NCBI GenBank assembly: GCA_029880325.1
Contig: JAOUOP010000035.1
Coordinates: 18,314 to 82,313 of the forward strand
DNA: 64,000 nucleotides
Direction of reading: 5' to 3'
Origin: Myxococcales bacterium
GTDB taxonomy: Bacteria; Myxococcota_A; Polyangia; Polyangiales; JAFGIB01
Part shown: positions 52,888-63,873 of the stretch, in pieces
How the letters are laid out: each line of letters begins with the position of its first letter
Numbering within the stretch: the stretch's first letter is position 1
Translations under genes and position numbers: made by a program
Notes under the pieces: model-generated
What the model saw: the letters and a program-made list of their open reading frames with translations, nothing else
Databases searched by the model: none
Told to the model about the DNA's origin: nothing

Positions 52888-54078
52888 ATGGCTTCTTCGG
52901 CCGGCAAAGAGGGCTTCAGCCTGGCCCACCTGTGGCAGCTGGATGCGGCGGTCTGCTACCTGAACCACGGGTCCTTCGGGGCCTGTCCGACGGCGGTGCT
53001 CGACACGCAGCGGGCCCTGCGCGACCGCATGGAGCGGCAGCCGACCCATTTCATGCTGCGCGAGCTGCCGGCGCTGCTCGACGTGGCGCGCGAGGAGTTG
53101 GGGCGCTTCGTGGGGGCGGAGAGCGAGGGCCTGGCCTTCGTCACCAACGCCACCAGCGGCGTCAACCACGTGCTGCGCTCCCTCGAACTGCAACCGGGCG
53201 ACGAGCTGCTGACCACCGATCACGCCTACGGGGCGTGCCGAAACGCCCTGGACTTCGTCGCCCAGGCCGCCGGGGCACAGGTGGTGGTGGCCCAGGTGCC
53301 CTTCCCCATCGCCTCGGCCGACGCTGTGGTGGAGGCTGTGCTCGGAGCCTGCACCGGTCGCACGCGCCTGGCCCTGCTCGACCACGTCACCAGCCCCAGC
53401 GGCCTGGTCTTCCCGCTCGAACGGCTGGTTCCGGAGCTCGAGGCGCGCGGCGTCGCCACGCTGGTGGACGGCGCCCACGCCCCTGGGATGCTGGAGCTGG
53501 AGGTCGCGGGGCTGGGAGCGAGCTACTACGTGGGCAACTGCCACAAATGGCTGTGCGCGCCCAAGAGCGTGGGATTTCTCTACACGCGTGAAGACGCGCG
53601 GGAGCGCATCCGACCGCTGGTGATCAGCCACGGGGCCACAGCCCCGCTGGGCGGCCGCTCGCGCTACCACCTGGAACTCGACTGGCAGGGCACCACCGAC
53701 CCCACGCCGGCGCTGTGCGTACCCGAAGCCATCCACGTGCTGGGGGCCGTGGTCCAGGGCGGCTGGCCGGCCATCCGCGCGCGCAACCACGGGCTGGCCC
53801 TGCGGGCACGGGAGCGGCTATGCGACGTCCTCGGTATCGCGGTGCCCAGCCCCGCGGACATGATCGGCTCCATGGCCGCACTGCCGCTGCCCGCCCTCGA
53901 ACCCGCCGGCCACGCCCTCGAACGGCGGCTGCTCGAAGAGCACGCCATCGAAGTCCCCATCCGCCCCTGGCCCGGCGCCCCCCACGGCCTATTGCGCATC
54001 TCGGCCCAGCTCTACAACCACGACCGGGACTACGAGCGCCTGGCCGAAGTGCTCGGAGCGCTGAGGCGGCCGGGCTGA
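52888..54078 (+). CDS. Class V aminotransferase, isopenicillin-N-epimerase-like
   Basis: A 396-residue PLP enzyme. CYLNHGSFGACP near the start and FVTNATSGVNHVLRSL are typical of the isopenicillin-N epimerase-like branch. The PLP-ring aspartate and His lie in TLVDGAHAPGM, and the Schiff-base Lys is Lys220 in YYVGNCHKWLCAPKSVGFL. Members include epimerases, hercynylcysteine lyases and cysteine desulfurase-like enzymes, so the reaction is not fixed. The last 36 bases of the gene are duplicated downstream as part of a 109-bp tandem repeat. Confidence 0.86.
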   Translation: MASSAGKEGFSLAHLWQLDAAVCYLNHGSFGACPTAVLDTQRALRDRMERQPTHFMLRELPALLDVAREELGRFVGAESEGLAFVTNATSGVNHVLRSLELQPGDELLTTDHAYGACRNALDFVAQAAGAQVVVAQVPFPIASADAVVEAVLGACTGRTRLALLDHVTSPSGLVFPLERLVPELEARGVATLVDGAHAPGMLELEVAGLGASYYVGNCHKWLCAPKSVGFLYTREDARERIRPLVISHGATAPLGGRSRYHLELDWQGTTDPTPALCVPEAIHVLGAVVQGGWPAIRARNHGLALRARERLCDVLGIAVPSPADMIGSMAALPLPALEPAGHALERRLLEEHAIEVPIRPWPGAPHGLLRISAQLYNHDRDYERLAEVLGALRRPG

Positions 54079-54260
54079 CGGACCGGGCGCCTCAAATCGG
54101 CAAACGGACGCCGAAAAGACCCCGGGAAACGTCCCTGGCAGCTTTTTTCGGGCCGAAGTGCTCGGAGCGCTGAGGCGGCCGGGCTGACGGACCGGGCGCC
54201 TCAAATCGGCAAACGGACGCCGAAAAGACCCCGGAAAACGTCCCTGGCAGCTTTTTTCGG
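54043..54260. repeat. 109-bp tandem duplication with terminator-like hairpin
   Basis: Copies 54043-54151 and 54152-54260 differ at a single base (CCCGGGAAA against CCCGGAAAA). Each carries the last 36 bases of the aminotransferase gene with its stop, and ends in a hairpin-forming CCGAAAAG ... CTTTTTTCGG. The duplication therefore doubles a probable intrinsic terminator. Confidence 0.9.
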
Positions 54261-54284
54261 GGTGGTGCGTATGCTTGGTGGGTC

Positions 54285-55403
54285 ATGGGGTCGAGTCGAC
54301 TGTCGCGTCGGATCTTCGTGCGGGCCGCTGGGGAGCTGGCCGCCGGAGCTGCGCTGGTGCCGTGGTTGGCTTGCCGCGTGTCCCGGGGTGGGCCCAGCGA
54401 CTCGGGGATCGACGGTGCCGCGACCGTCGATTCGGCGGTCGATGCGGAACCGATGTCCCCGGAGCCCCCAGAGCCGAGCGAAACACTGTGCCGGCCATTT
54501 CTAACGCCGGTGGAGGAATTCTTCCGCCAACATGGGGGGCGGCTGCAGCCGGGCTGGGAGCTGCCCGCGCTGGACGAGGGCCACGGGCTGCGCATCCTCG
54601 GGCTGGTCGAGCGCGAGCTTTCGCTGGACCTGGCGGCGCTGGAGGCCGAGCAGAGGCACGCCGTCCGGGTGGTCAACACGCTGCTGTGCATCACGGGCTA
54701 TCGGGGCACGGCGATCTGGACCGGCGTTCCCGTGCGCGTGCTGTTGGAGCGCGCCGGCGCGGATTTGATGCGCGCGCGGCAGTTGGTTTGCCGCGGTGCC
54801 GACGGCTACCGGGCCAAGCTGCCGGTGGCCGTGCTGCAAACGGCGGGCACGGGGCACTTCGAGCCGCTGGTGGCATTTCACATGGCCGGACAGCGGCTAC
54901 CCCAGGATCTGGGTTTCCCCTTTCGACTGCTGGCCGCCGACCGCTACGGCTACCAGAACATCAAGTGGCTCGAGAGCATCGAGGTGCTCGAAGCCGAGCC
55001 GGCGGCCGATTCCGAAGGCCAAAGCCACGTGGTGGTGCCGACCCCGCTGCTCGAAAACCCGCCGACCGGCGGTGCGGTTGCGGCCGGGCGTGTCGAACTC
55101 TGTGGCTTTGCCCTCAGCGGCAACAGCGGCATCGCACGCGTCGAGGTCCAGGTCGACGGCGGCCCACCACAGGCCGCCGCCCTCCACCAGCTCGAGACAA
55201 TCCTCGCAGAGCACCCGGAGCTCGAAGGCTGCCTGCAGCTCACCCAGCCCGACCTCCATGCCTTTCCCTGGGCGGGGGTGTGGCGGCCCTGGCAGTTGAC
55301 GCTCGAACTGGCTCCCGGGGAACACCGCCTGCGCATCGAGGTCCGCGACCTGGAAGGGCAAGGCGGCGACCGGATCGATCTGGTCGTGGTGGCGACCGCC
55401 TGA
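54285..55403 (+). CDS. Sulfite-oxidase-like molybdopterin oxidoreductase, Tat-exported
   Basis: A 372-residue protein with a twin-arginine signal (SRRIFVRAAGELAAGAAL), then an Asp/Pro-rich linker. The molybdopterin domain (about 95-235) contains VVNTLLCITGYRGTAIWTGVPVRVLLERAG; Cys135 aligns with the Cys ligating Mo in sulfite oxidase and YedY relatives. VAFHMAGQRLPQDLGFPFRLLAADRYGYQNIKWLESIEVL is the family's C-terminal part of that domain. A beta-sandwich dimerisation-type domain follows (VELCGFALSGNSGIARVEVQVDGG). The Cys context differs from the usual CxGN, so substrate (sulfite, methionine sulfoxide or other) is open. It starts 25 bases after the duplicated terminator. Confidence 0.78.
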   Translation: MGSSRLSRRIFVRAAGELAAGAALVPWLACRVSRGGPSDSGIDGAATVDSAVDAEPMSPEPPEPSETLCRPFLTPVEEFFRQHGGRLQPGWELPALDEGHGLRILGLVERELSLDLAALEAEQRHAVRVVNTLLCITGYRGTAIWTGVPVRVLLERAGADLMRARQLVCRGADGYRAKLPVAVLQTAGTGHFEPLVAFHMAGQRLPQDLGFPFRLLAADRYGYQNIKWLESIEVLEAEPAADSEGQSHVVVPTPLLENPPTGGAVAAGRVELCGFALSGNSGIARVEVQVDGGPPQAAALHQLETILAEHPELEGCLQLTQPDLHAFPWAGVWRPWQLTLELAPGEHRLRIEVRDLEGQGGDRIDLVVVATA

Positions 55404-55502
55404 GGCCGCCCGTGCGCCCACCACAGGGCGACTCCGAAAGGGCCTGTGCCAGCGCAGCCACCCCAGCAGCTTTTTCACAACGCCCGTGGCAAACTCCCCA
55501 CC

Positions 55503-55916
55503 ATGGCCGAGCAAGCTGAGCTGGAGCGGTGGTTGCGCGCCTATGTGGAGCGCCATGGTGGGGTCGCAGGAACGGTGCACGTGCGCGGGGAGCGCGACCT
55601 GGTACTCAAGGCGACCCTCAACATCCCGCCGCCGGTGGTGGCCGCCGTGGGCACGATTCCGCGCGGCAAGGGCATGGCCGGGCTGGCCTGGGAACGCGAC
55701 GAGCCGGTCAGCACCTGCAATCTGAAGACCGACGAGACCGGCGATGTGCGCCCCGGGGCCAAGGCCGTCGACGCCAACGCTGCGGTGGCGATCCCGGTCC
55801 ACGGCAACGACGGCGAGCTGCGCGCCGTGGTGGGCATCGCCTACGGCGGCGAGCGCGACATCGACGCCGACGAGCTGGCTATGCTGCGCGAACAGGCCGA
55901 AGCGCTGCCCAACTAA
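55503..55916 (+). CDS. Small GAF-domain protein
   Basis: A 137-residue protein from ATG 55503 (MAEQAELERWLRAYVERHGG). One GAF-like fold: GTVHVRGERDLVLKATLNIP, GKGMAGLAWERDEPVSTCNLKTDETGDV and AVAIPVHGNDGELRAVVGIAYGG. Such single-domain proteins bind small ligands or sense redox state; Cys in VSTCNL is the only cysteine. Ligand unknown. It is eight bases upstream of the histidinol-phosphatase-like gene and likely cotranscribed. Confidence 0.75.
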   Translation: MAEQAELERWLRAYVERHGGVAGTVHVRGERDLVLKATLNIPPPVVAAVGTIPRGKGMAGLAWERDEPVSTCNLKTDETGDVRPGAKAVDANAAVAIPVHGNDGELRAVVGIAYGGERDIDADELAMLREQAEALPN

Positions 55917-55923
55917 CGCTCCC

Positions 55924-56832
55924 ATGCCCTACTTCAGCTACCACAGCGGCCATAGCGGACAGTTCTGCCGCCACGCGCGCGGCTCGCTCGAGGAAGTGGT
56001 GCAGCAGGCCCTGGCCCAGGGCTTCACCCACTACGGACTGTCGGAACACTGCCCCCGCGACCGCCGCGAGGATCTCTACGAAGACGAGGCGGGACTCATC
56101 CCCGCGGACCTGGAGCGCATCTTTCGAGACTACGTCGTCGAGGCCCAACGCCTGCGCGAAGCCTACGCGGGGCGTATCGAGCTACTCGTGGGCTTCGAGA
56201 CCGAGCGCCTTCCACCCGGGAACTGGGAGGCGCGTATGGCCGAGATCCGCGGCATGGCAAATTTTGACTATGTGCTGGGCAGCGTGCATGACGTGGGCGG
56301 TCGCTACATCGATTACAGCCCCGAGCAGACCGCAGCCCTGGCCACGGAATACGGCGGCCGCGAGGCACTGGAAGTGGCCTATTTCGACGCCGTCAGCGAC
56401 CTGGTCGATACGCTACAGCCCGACGTGGTGGGTCACCTGGACCTGATCCGCAAGTTCGACGGGCCGGATGCGGCGCTGACTGCCGGCGGCATGGTGCGGG
56501 CGGAGCGGGCCCTGGAAGCGGTGAAGGCAGCCGGCGCCGTGCTCGACGTCAACTGCGCGGCCCACCGCCGCGGACTGTCGCCGGTCTACCCGCTGCCGTC
56601 CCTGCTCGAGCGGGCCCGGCGCATGGGCGTGGGCGTGACCCTGGGCGACGACAGCCACGGTCCCCATGCGGTGGGGGTGGGGCTCGATGCTTCGCTATCG
56701 GCGATCGCCGCGGCCGGCTATCGGGAGCTGCGGTATCTGGCGCGCGACGGGGGGGTGGGCGCGGCGCGCTGGCGTACGGTGGCGATCGAGGATGTGAAGC
56801 CGCAGCTGCCGGCGAGCGCTTCCGCGACCTGA
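55924..56832 (+). CDS. PHP-family histidinol-phosphatase
   Basis: A 302-residue PHP-fold enzyme. Metal-binding motifs run in family order: YHSGHSGQFCRHARG at the start, GLSEHCP, LLVGFETERLP, YVLGSVHDVGG, VVGHLDLIRKF, DVNCAAHRRG and TLGDDSHGP. This matches HisK/HisJ-type histidinol-phosphatase, which dephosphorylates histidinol phosphate in histidine synthesis. The first motif has HSGH instead of HxHT. Other his genes are not nearby, so another phosphate ester is possible. A strong bidirectional terminator follows. Confidence 0.85.
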   Translation: MPYFSYHSGHSGQFCRHARGSLEEVVQQALAQGFTHYGLSEHCPRDRREDLYEDEAGLIPADLERIFRDYVVEAQRLREAYAGRIELLVGFETERLPPGNWEARMAEIRGMANFDYVLGSVHDVGGRYIDYSPEQTAALATEYGGREALEVAYFDAVSDLVDTLQPDVVGHLDLIRKFDGPDAALTAGGMVRAERALEAVKAAGAVLDVNCAAHRRGLSPVYPLPSLLERARRMGVGVTLGDDSHGPHAVGVGLDASLSAIAAAGYRELRYLARDGGVGAARWRTVAIEDVKPQLPASASAT

Positions 56833-56855
56833 GGCCGACTCCTGAGTTAAAAGCA

Positions 56856-56892
56856 AAACGCCCGAGCGCAAAGCCCGGGCGTTTGCCTTTTC
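56856..56892. terminator. Bidirectional intrinsic terminator
   Basis: Perfect 9-bp arms AAACGCCCG (56856-56864) and CGGGCGTTT (56876-56884) are followed by GCCTTTTCC on the plus strand and preceded by AAAAGCA, giving a U-tract on the minus strand. It separates the convergent PHP and lipoprotein genes. Confidence 0.85.
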
Positions 56893-56907
56893 CTCGATGA
56901 CGAGGGC

Positions 56908-57456
56908 TCAGCCCGCGTCGCCGCCGGCGTCGGTATCGGGGGTGCTGCCGTCCGAGCAGGCATCGGTGCAGTCGCTGGCGTCACCGGCGTAGGCGCAATC
57001 TCCAACAGCCGTGGCTTGCGTGCTCGCTCCGATGAAGTCGCCGCACATCATAATGGCGCAGGAGGTGGTGCCCGTCTGGTCCAGGCCCGCGCAGTTGGCA
57101 CCGACGCAGGTGATGAGACCCCAGCAAACGTCGTCACAAGCGCTGACGGTCGCTTCGTCACAGGCGGTGCAAACGCAGGTTTTGCACTCATCGCTGGCGC
57201 CCGCGCTCCACATGGGCGAGGCAGTCTCAGCCGCCGCAACGCACGCGTCCACGCCGCCGCCGCCGCCGCCACCGCCACCACCGCTGCCGGCGGTGCTGCC
57301 GCCGCTGCCCGCGGTGCTGCCGCCGCTGCCCGCGGTGCTGCCGCCGCTGCCGGCCTCGCCGTCGTCGCCGCTGTCATCCCCACACGCGACAAGGCTACAC
57401 ATGGCAGCCACGATCAGGCCGCGCCCAAGAATCGAGAGAAAATCCTTCATGTCCAT
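56908..57456 (-). CDS. Lipoprotein with Gly/Ser/Thr repeat linker and Cys-rich domain
   Basis: A 182-residue protein from ATG 57456 or 57450. The signal ends in lipobox LVAC (Cys25). An acidic patch is followed by GSGGSTA heptads and a run of ten glycines. The C-terminal ~110 residues contain about 12 Cys (ECKTCVCTACDEATVSACDDVC, TTSCAIMMCGDF). The flexible spacer would hold a disulfide-rich head away from the membrane. No family name is recognised, but the plan recurs in Myxococcota. Confidence 0.78.
   Translation of the reverse strand: MDMKDFLSILGRGLIVAAMCSLVACGDDSGDDGEAGSGGSTAGSGGSTAGSGGSTAGSGGGGGGGGGGVDACVAAAETASPMWSAGASDECKTCVCTACDEATVSACDDVCWGLITCVGANCAGLDQTGTTSCAIMMCGDFIGASTQATAVGDCAYAGDASDCTDACSDGSTPDTDAGGDAG
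57281..57355. repeat. 21-bp in-frame tandem repeats encoding GSGGSTA
   Basis: Three near-identical units (57281-57301, 57302-57322, 57323-57343) plus a partial fourth lie in the lipoprotein gene. They sit beside a GCC/CCG triplet run coding for polyglycine. Copy number is likely variable between strains, by inference. Confidence 0.75.
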
Positions 57457-57696
57457 CTACCTCAAAAAAAGAGAATCGAGCCCAGCGCCCTCGGGCGGCC
57501 CATTCAAATCGCGGGCCATGAGTAGACCAGGGACGCATTGGACGCAAGAGACCGACACTTTACTCATGTCGATTGCGCACTTTTTTTTGCACTTCTGAAA
57601 TGCGAGACGCCCCCGTTTTTGGCCCCGCAATCATTGGGGAATTTCTCGCAGGGATCCGCTGAACACCCCTCGTTTTCCCTGAGATAACCCAGGAAC

Positions 57697-58347
57697 TCAG
57701 CCGGCGCGCAGGGCCCGCCACAGATCGTCGGCGGTGCTGGTAATGCACTCGACCGAGCCGAAGCGCATGTGATCGCCGGGGTGGACCTTGGTCAGCTCCC
57801 GGGGCGGCAGGCGCTCGCCATTGTGGTAGGTGCCATTGGTGCTGCCGGCGTCGGCGGCGTAGACGTTGCCGGCGCCGTCGAGCTCGAACCAGGCGTGGAG
57901 CTTGCTGATGTTGGGGTGGCGCAGCACCACGTCCTTGTTGACGGCACGGCCCACGGAGATGCGATCCATGAAGGTCGCGTCGTCGGTGCGCTTGCGCAGG
58001 GGCATGGCGAAGTAGGGGTCGTTGCGTAGCAACCAACGCAGCCGCTCGAGCCGCACCAGGCCCCGCGACGCGGCGCTTTCGAGCACGGCACCCAGGTCGT
58101 TGGTCGACATCATGGCGGTCTCGAAACCCATCGCGCGGATCGACGGTTGCACCTTCTGCACGGCCGCTTTCTCGATGGCTCCAAGGCCCGCCTGGAGCTG
58201 ATCGTGGGCCTCCTGCAGCTTGACCAGCAGAAATTGCGTGTCGCCAAATTCGTCGCGGAAGCCCGCGAGGGTGCCGCTGGCCGCCTCCACGATGCGCGGC
58301 GGGCTGAGGTTGGCGGTCAGCTCGGGATCGATCTGGGCAGTAGCCAC
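57697..58347 (-). CDS. FHA-domain protein with helical N-terminus
   Basis: A 216-residue protein. The N-terminal ~115 residues are helical (FLLVKLQEAHDQLQAGLGAIEKA) and of unknown fold. The C-terminal ~90 residues form an FHA domain: ISVGRAVNKDVVLRHPNISKLHAWFEL, DAGSTNGTYHNGERLP and HPGDHMRFGSVECITS. Arg, Ser and Asn of the phosphothreonine pocket are present. A Ser/Thr kinase partner is expected but none is in the window. It has no obvious operon partner; downstream is a 240-base gap before the lipoprotein start. Confidence 0.85.
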   Translation of the reverse strand: MATAQIDPELTANLSPPRIVEAASGTLAGFRDEFGDTQFLLVKLQEAHDQLQAGLGAIEKAAVQKVQPSIRAMGFETAMMSTNDLGAVLESAASRGLVRLERLRWLLRNDPYFAMPLRKRTDDATFMDRISVGRAVNKDVVLRHPNISKLHAWFELDGAGNVYAADAGSTNGTYHNGERLPPRELTKVHPGDHMRFGSVECITSTADDLWRALRAG

Positions 58348-58438
58348 GCCATTATTCTACCCCGGTAATTGGCCGCGTTTGAAGCAATTTGGGAAAGGCT
58401 TCCGAGGCGCCCAAAACCGCTCGCTCCCGGACGGTCGC

Positions 58439-59698
58439 TCAGGCCAGAACCTTCAGGGCCCGCTTCATGTGCGCCGCCAGGTCGACGCCGTGGGGACAGG
58501 CGGCGGCGGCGGGGCCGAAATCCACCTCTTTTAGGCGCCGCGCGCCCTCCGGCAGACGCCCGAAGAGTTCGCGGGCCTTGGCCGGCTCGCGGTAAACGTC
58601 GTGGTACATCAGCAAGCGCAGGGTGTCGCCAATGCGCACCTCGCTGCCCTGGGGTAGGGCCGCGCCGCATAGATGATCACAGCCGTCGCAGGCAAGGGCG
58701 CGGGTGGCGCTGGCGTAGCGCTCGAGCGAGCGCCACTCGGCCCCCGTCAGCTCGCTCTTGTCGACCGCGGCGGCGATGTTCTGGCGCAGCTTCTCGAAGC
58801 TGTCCATGTGCGAGACCACGGCGGTGATGCGCTCATCGGCCCAGACCGCCTTGAGCACGGCCTGGTGCTTGCTCCACTTGCCCTGCTTGGTAAAGCCCTT
58901 CCAGGCGCTCTCGAAGCTCGCCTCCGAACCCTGGGTCTTCATGGCGATGAGCCCCACCCCGGCCTTGTGCGCCGCGTCCATGGCGGCGTTGAGCGCCCTG
59001 TCGTCGTATTTGCGGAAGTTGTAGCGGAACATCACCGACTCGACCCAGGGCGTCTTGGCTGCCAGTTGAAGCAGCTCGGGCACGTTGCTGCCGTGGCAGG
59101 AAAAACCGAAGTGGCGGATCTTCTTTTCGGCCTTGAGCTTGTCGACGACGTGCTTGAGGCCAGCGCTCAGGTACTTGCCGTCTTCGAGGGCGTGCAGGTA
59201 CTCCATGTCGATGTAATTGGTCTCCAGCTTTTTCAGGCTGGTCTCGACGGTCTGGCGAAAGCCCTCGGGGTCGTGGGCGTCGCTCTTGGTGGTGATCCAG
59301 AGCTTGTCGCGCGCCTTGGCCCGCTTGTGGAACGAGGCCACCGCCGGCTCGCAGCTGCCGCCGTTGTAGCAGTCGGCGGCGTCGATGTAGTTGACGCCAA
59401 AACGTAGGGCCTCGGCGATCTTGGGGTCGAAGCGGCGGTCGAAGCCGACGGCACCGCCCAGCAGCAGGATCGGGATTTTCTTGCCGGTCTTGCCGAGGGT
59501 GCGGCGCGGCACCTGGGGCAGCGCCTCGGCCGCGGCGGGCAGCGGTCCCAAAAGCCCGCTGCCGGTCGCCTGGCCGAGCAGGGCGGCGCTGGCGGTGGCG
59601 GTGCCCAGGCCCAGCAGCTGTCGGCGGGAGAGACTTTTGTCCGCTCGCCGGGGCGCCGTGGTGTCGCGGGAGTTGTTGTTGTCGTCGTCTCGCTTCAT
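58439..59698 (-). CDS. Tat-exported aldo/keto reductase with C-terminal Fe-S tail
   Basis: A 419-residue protein from ATG 59698. The signal SLSRRQLLGLGTATASAALLG is a Tat type. The AKR barrel (about 65-320) shows the catalytic Tyr in DAADCYNGG, Lys in ITTKSDAHD and the His-type residue in EYLHALEDG. The C-terminal extension has ACDGCDHLCGAALP and a distant ACPHGVD, giving the CxxCxxxC...CP pattern of a 4Fe-4S ferredoxin-like tail. Electrons may therefore come from the neighbouring polyferredoxin rather than NADPH; this is inference. It is the last gene of the four-gene redox operon, 73 bases after its neighbour. Confidence 0.85.
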   Translation of the reverse strand: MKRDDDNNNSRDTTAPRRADKSLSRRQLLGLGTATASAALLGQATGSGLLGPLPAAAEALPQVPRRTLGKTGKKIPILLLGGAVGFDRRFDPKIAEALRFGVNYIDAADCYNGGSCEPAVASFHKRAKARDKLWITTKSDAHDPEGFRQTVETSLKKLETNYIDMEYLHALEDGKYLSAGLKHVVDKLKAEKKIRHFGFSCHGSNVPELLQLAAKTPWVESVMFRYNFRKYDDRALNAAMDAAHKAGVGLIAMKTQGSEASFESAWKGFTKQGKWSKHQAVLKAVWADERITAVVSHMDSFEKLRQNIAAAVDKSELTGAEWRSLERYASATRALACDGCDHLCGAALPQGSEVRIGDTLRLLMYHDVYREPAKARELFGRLPEGARRLKEVDFGPAAAACPHGVDLAAHMKRALKVLA

Positions 59699-59771
59699 CG
59701 GCTGCGCTCCTTCAGGCCCCGGTTGGACGAGGTTCCAGACGGCTGATTCGTTCTGTCGTTCATGCGGGCGC

Positions 59772-61540
<1,769 letters not shown>

Positions 61541-61544
<4 letters not shown>

Positions 61545-62650
61545 CCCAGGCGCACCTCGGCGAGCCTGAGCGCGCGGTAGTCGGGCTGGCCCAGGTGGCG
61601 CTCGGCGCACAGGGCGAAGTAGCGCGGCAGGGGCTCGTCGCGGCGCTCGAGCAACTCGCTCCAGCCGTAGGCGTCGGCGGCCAGCGAGTCGGTGGCGGCG
61701 ACCAGGGTGTGACCGGCTTTGACGTCGGAAAGGCTACCGCCGGTGGGACCGCTGCGGTGCAGTACGCGGCGGCCGTCGAGCACCACGAAGCTCGGGCGCA
61801 GCATCAGGGCCAGGTCGGCGATGATGCCGTGGATGTCCTGGTGGAATTGATTGCGGCGGCCACCGAGCAGGCCGTACCAGTTCTTGGTGGTCATCGAGGC
61901 GCGGCACAGGTTGTGATCCTTGACCGGGGCCAGGCCGATGACCTTGGTCACGCCGCTGAAGGGGCGTGCGAAGAAGGGCCAGCGCTCGATCAGGGCGGCG
62001 CCGGGGGTCAATAGCTCCCGGAAGTCGGCGTGCTGGGGCAAGAACAGGCGGGCGCCGGCTTCGACGGCGGCACGCTGCAGGCCGCTACGGGCAAAGCAGG
62101 CTTCGGGCGACTCGATGGGGTTGTCGGCCACGCGCACCTCGGCGGCACCGGCCTCGCGGCAGAGCGCGACCAGGGCGCCGAGCAGTTCGGGATCGCTGGT
62201 GGCGCCGAGGGCGGCGGCGCGCTCGAAGGCCACGTTGGGTTTGAGCAGCACCACATCGCCGCGCTGGATGAAGTGCTGGATGCCGCCAATGGCATCGATG
62301 GCGGCGCGCAGCATGGGCATCAGCTGGCTGCCGTGGGCGATGCCAAGGTCGGCGGCACCGAGCCTGGGGGCGACGGCGTAGCCGCCCTCGGGCAGGCGCA
62401 GGCTCGAGGGGCGCGGCTTGCCGAGCTCGCCCGTGGGATCGCGCAGGGAGAGCGGAAAGCCGGGCGGGGCCAGGGCCGCCCAGCCGGCGCCCAGGGCCAG
62501 GCCGGAGCTGGCGAGGGCGCCCTTCAAGAAGCGCCGGCGCTGCTCGCGGCGGTAGGACTCGAGGCCCGGCGCCGAGTTGGGCCGGGACTCGGGCAGCTCG
62601 GGCGGCTCGGGCGGGGGCTCAGTGGCCGGCTTCTTCGGCGGTGGGGGCAT
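61541..62650 (-). CDS. DUF362-domain protein with Tat-like signal
   Basis: A 369-residue protein. The best start is ATG 62650, which overlaps the upstream gene by 32 bases; no ATG, GTG or TTG lies between it and the signal. After a Pro/Glu-rich lead, RREQRRRFLKGALASSGLALG is a Tat-like signal. The DUF362 domain follows (VVLLKPNVAFERAAALG, VRVADNPIESPE, KVIGLAPVKDHNLCRASMTTKNW, VVLDGRRVLHRSGPTGG). DUF362 proteins are usually paired with ferredoxins; biochemical role is unknown. It is translationally coupled to the polyferredoxin. Confidence 0.82.
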
Positions 62651-63857
62651 CTTCGGCGGGGGGCTTGGGATAGCTTTCGGGCCCTTCGGCGGCGGGCGCA
62701 AGGGGGGCTTTGGCGGGAGCGGCGGCCTGGGCGGGTTCGAGGGCGGCCACGGCGGCGGCGAGCGTGTCGGGGGGTAGGGCCCGGGCGGCGGCGGCGAGGC
62801 GAGCCAGGGCGGCGGCGGCGCGCGGGACATCCGGGGCGCTGCGGACGCCGTAGACCAGGGCGCCGTGGGAGGCGGCGGTGGCCAGGGTCGAGAGGTAGCG
62901 ATCCTGCACCCAGGTGGACCCATTGGCATCGGCGGGCTCGGTCGCCGCGGCCGATAGGCGCTCGCCATAGCTGGCGAAACCCTCGACGAAGCGCGCGGCC
63001 AGGGCCTCGGCGGCGGCGGAACCGGGAGCGGCGACCACGAAGAGCTCGGTCTCGTCGAGGTCGTCGCCACTGCCGGCGTCGGTGGCGGCCGGCGTGGGGC
63101 GCGCCACGTAGACGCCGCGGGCAAAGCCAAAGGAAAAGGCGTTTTCGCGGTGGTACTCGATGGCGCCGCTGCCGATGTCGAGGGCCTGGAAGAGCTGGTG
63201 GGCCCAGGGCAGCGCGGCGGCCCGGCCCGGCAAGGCCTGTTGCAGCCGCTCCTGCAGGTGCTGAAGCTGGGCGACGACCGCCTCGCTGTCGTCGCTGCCG
63301 ATGGCGCGGGCGTAGAAGCGGTCGTGGGTGAGGTAGAGGGCGTTTTGGTCGCGATGACGCAGCCCGGCCACGGCGCGTTCGGGCTCGACGGCCTCGGGCT
63401 TTTCGCCGGAATAGGCGCCCAGGGCGTTTTCGGCGCTGCCCATGTCGTAGAGTTCCAGGTCCACGGCGCGGGCGGCGTCGGCCTGGTCGCCGAGGCTGAC
63501 GAAGCTCAGGCGCACGAAACCGCGCGACGTAAAGTAGCCGGCGCGGCCGTTGATCTTCTCGTAGAGCGTGTCGGGATCGAAATGGCGCACGGGGCCCTCG
63601 ACGAAGCCGGGAGCGGCGAGTTCATCGGGCAGGGGGCCGCGCTCGGCGCTGCTGCTGGAGGCCCCAGGATCGAGCAGGCCGCGACCGAAGAGCGCCGGAT
63701 CGGGATGGGCACCGGCCCAGGCCACCCAGGCGGCGACGGCGACCAGGCAGGCGAGGATCAGCAACCCGATGCGAACCTCGGTATGCGAATAGCGGCGGCG
63801 GTAGTGGCGCCGCCCGTGGGGATTGAAGAGGCGCTCACCGGGCTGGGATGGAGCCAT
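62619..63857 (-). CDS. DUF6599-like membrane-anchored protein
   Basis: A 412-residue protein from ATG 63857 (MAPSQPGERLFNPHGRR). One membrane helix lies near residues 29-48 (VRIGLLILACLVAVAAWVAW). The periplasmic part opens with FDPDTLYEKINGRAGYFTSRGF, which resembles the conserved core of DUF6599 proteins, and repeats a similar beta-rich layout later. The last ~60 residues are Ala/Pro/Glu-rich. It is the first gene of the redox operon and overlaps DUF362. A 41-bp dispersed repeat lies 17 bases upstream of its start codon. Confidence 0.75.
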   Translation of the reverse strand: MAPSQPGERLFNPHGRRHYRRRYSHTEVRIGLLILACLVAVAAWVAWAGAHPDPALFGRGLLDPGASSSSAERGPLPDELAAPGFVEGPVRHFDPDTLYEKINGRAGYFTSRGFVRLSFVSLGDQADAARAVDLELYDMGSAENALGAYSGEKPEAVEPERAVAGLRHRDQNALYLTHDRFYARAIGSDDSEAVVAQLQHLQERLQQALPGRAAALPWAHQLFQALDIGSGAIEYHRENAFSFGFARGVYVARPTPAATDAGSGDDLDETELFVVAAPGSAAAEALAARFVEGFASYGERLSAAATEPADANGSTWVQDRYLSTLATAASHGALVYGVRSAPDVPRAAAALARLAAAARALPPDTLAAAVAALEPAQAAAPAKAPLAPAAEGPESYPKPPAEDAPTAEEAGH

Positions 63858-63873
63858 CGGGTTCTCCGGGACC

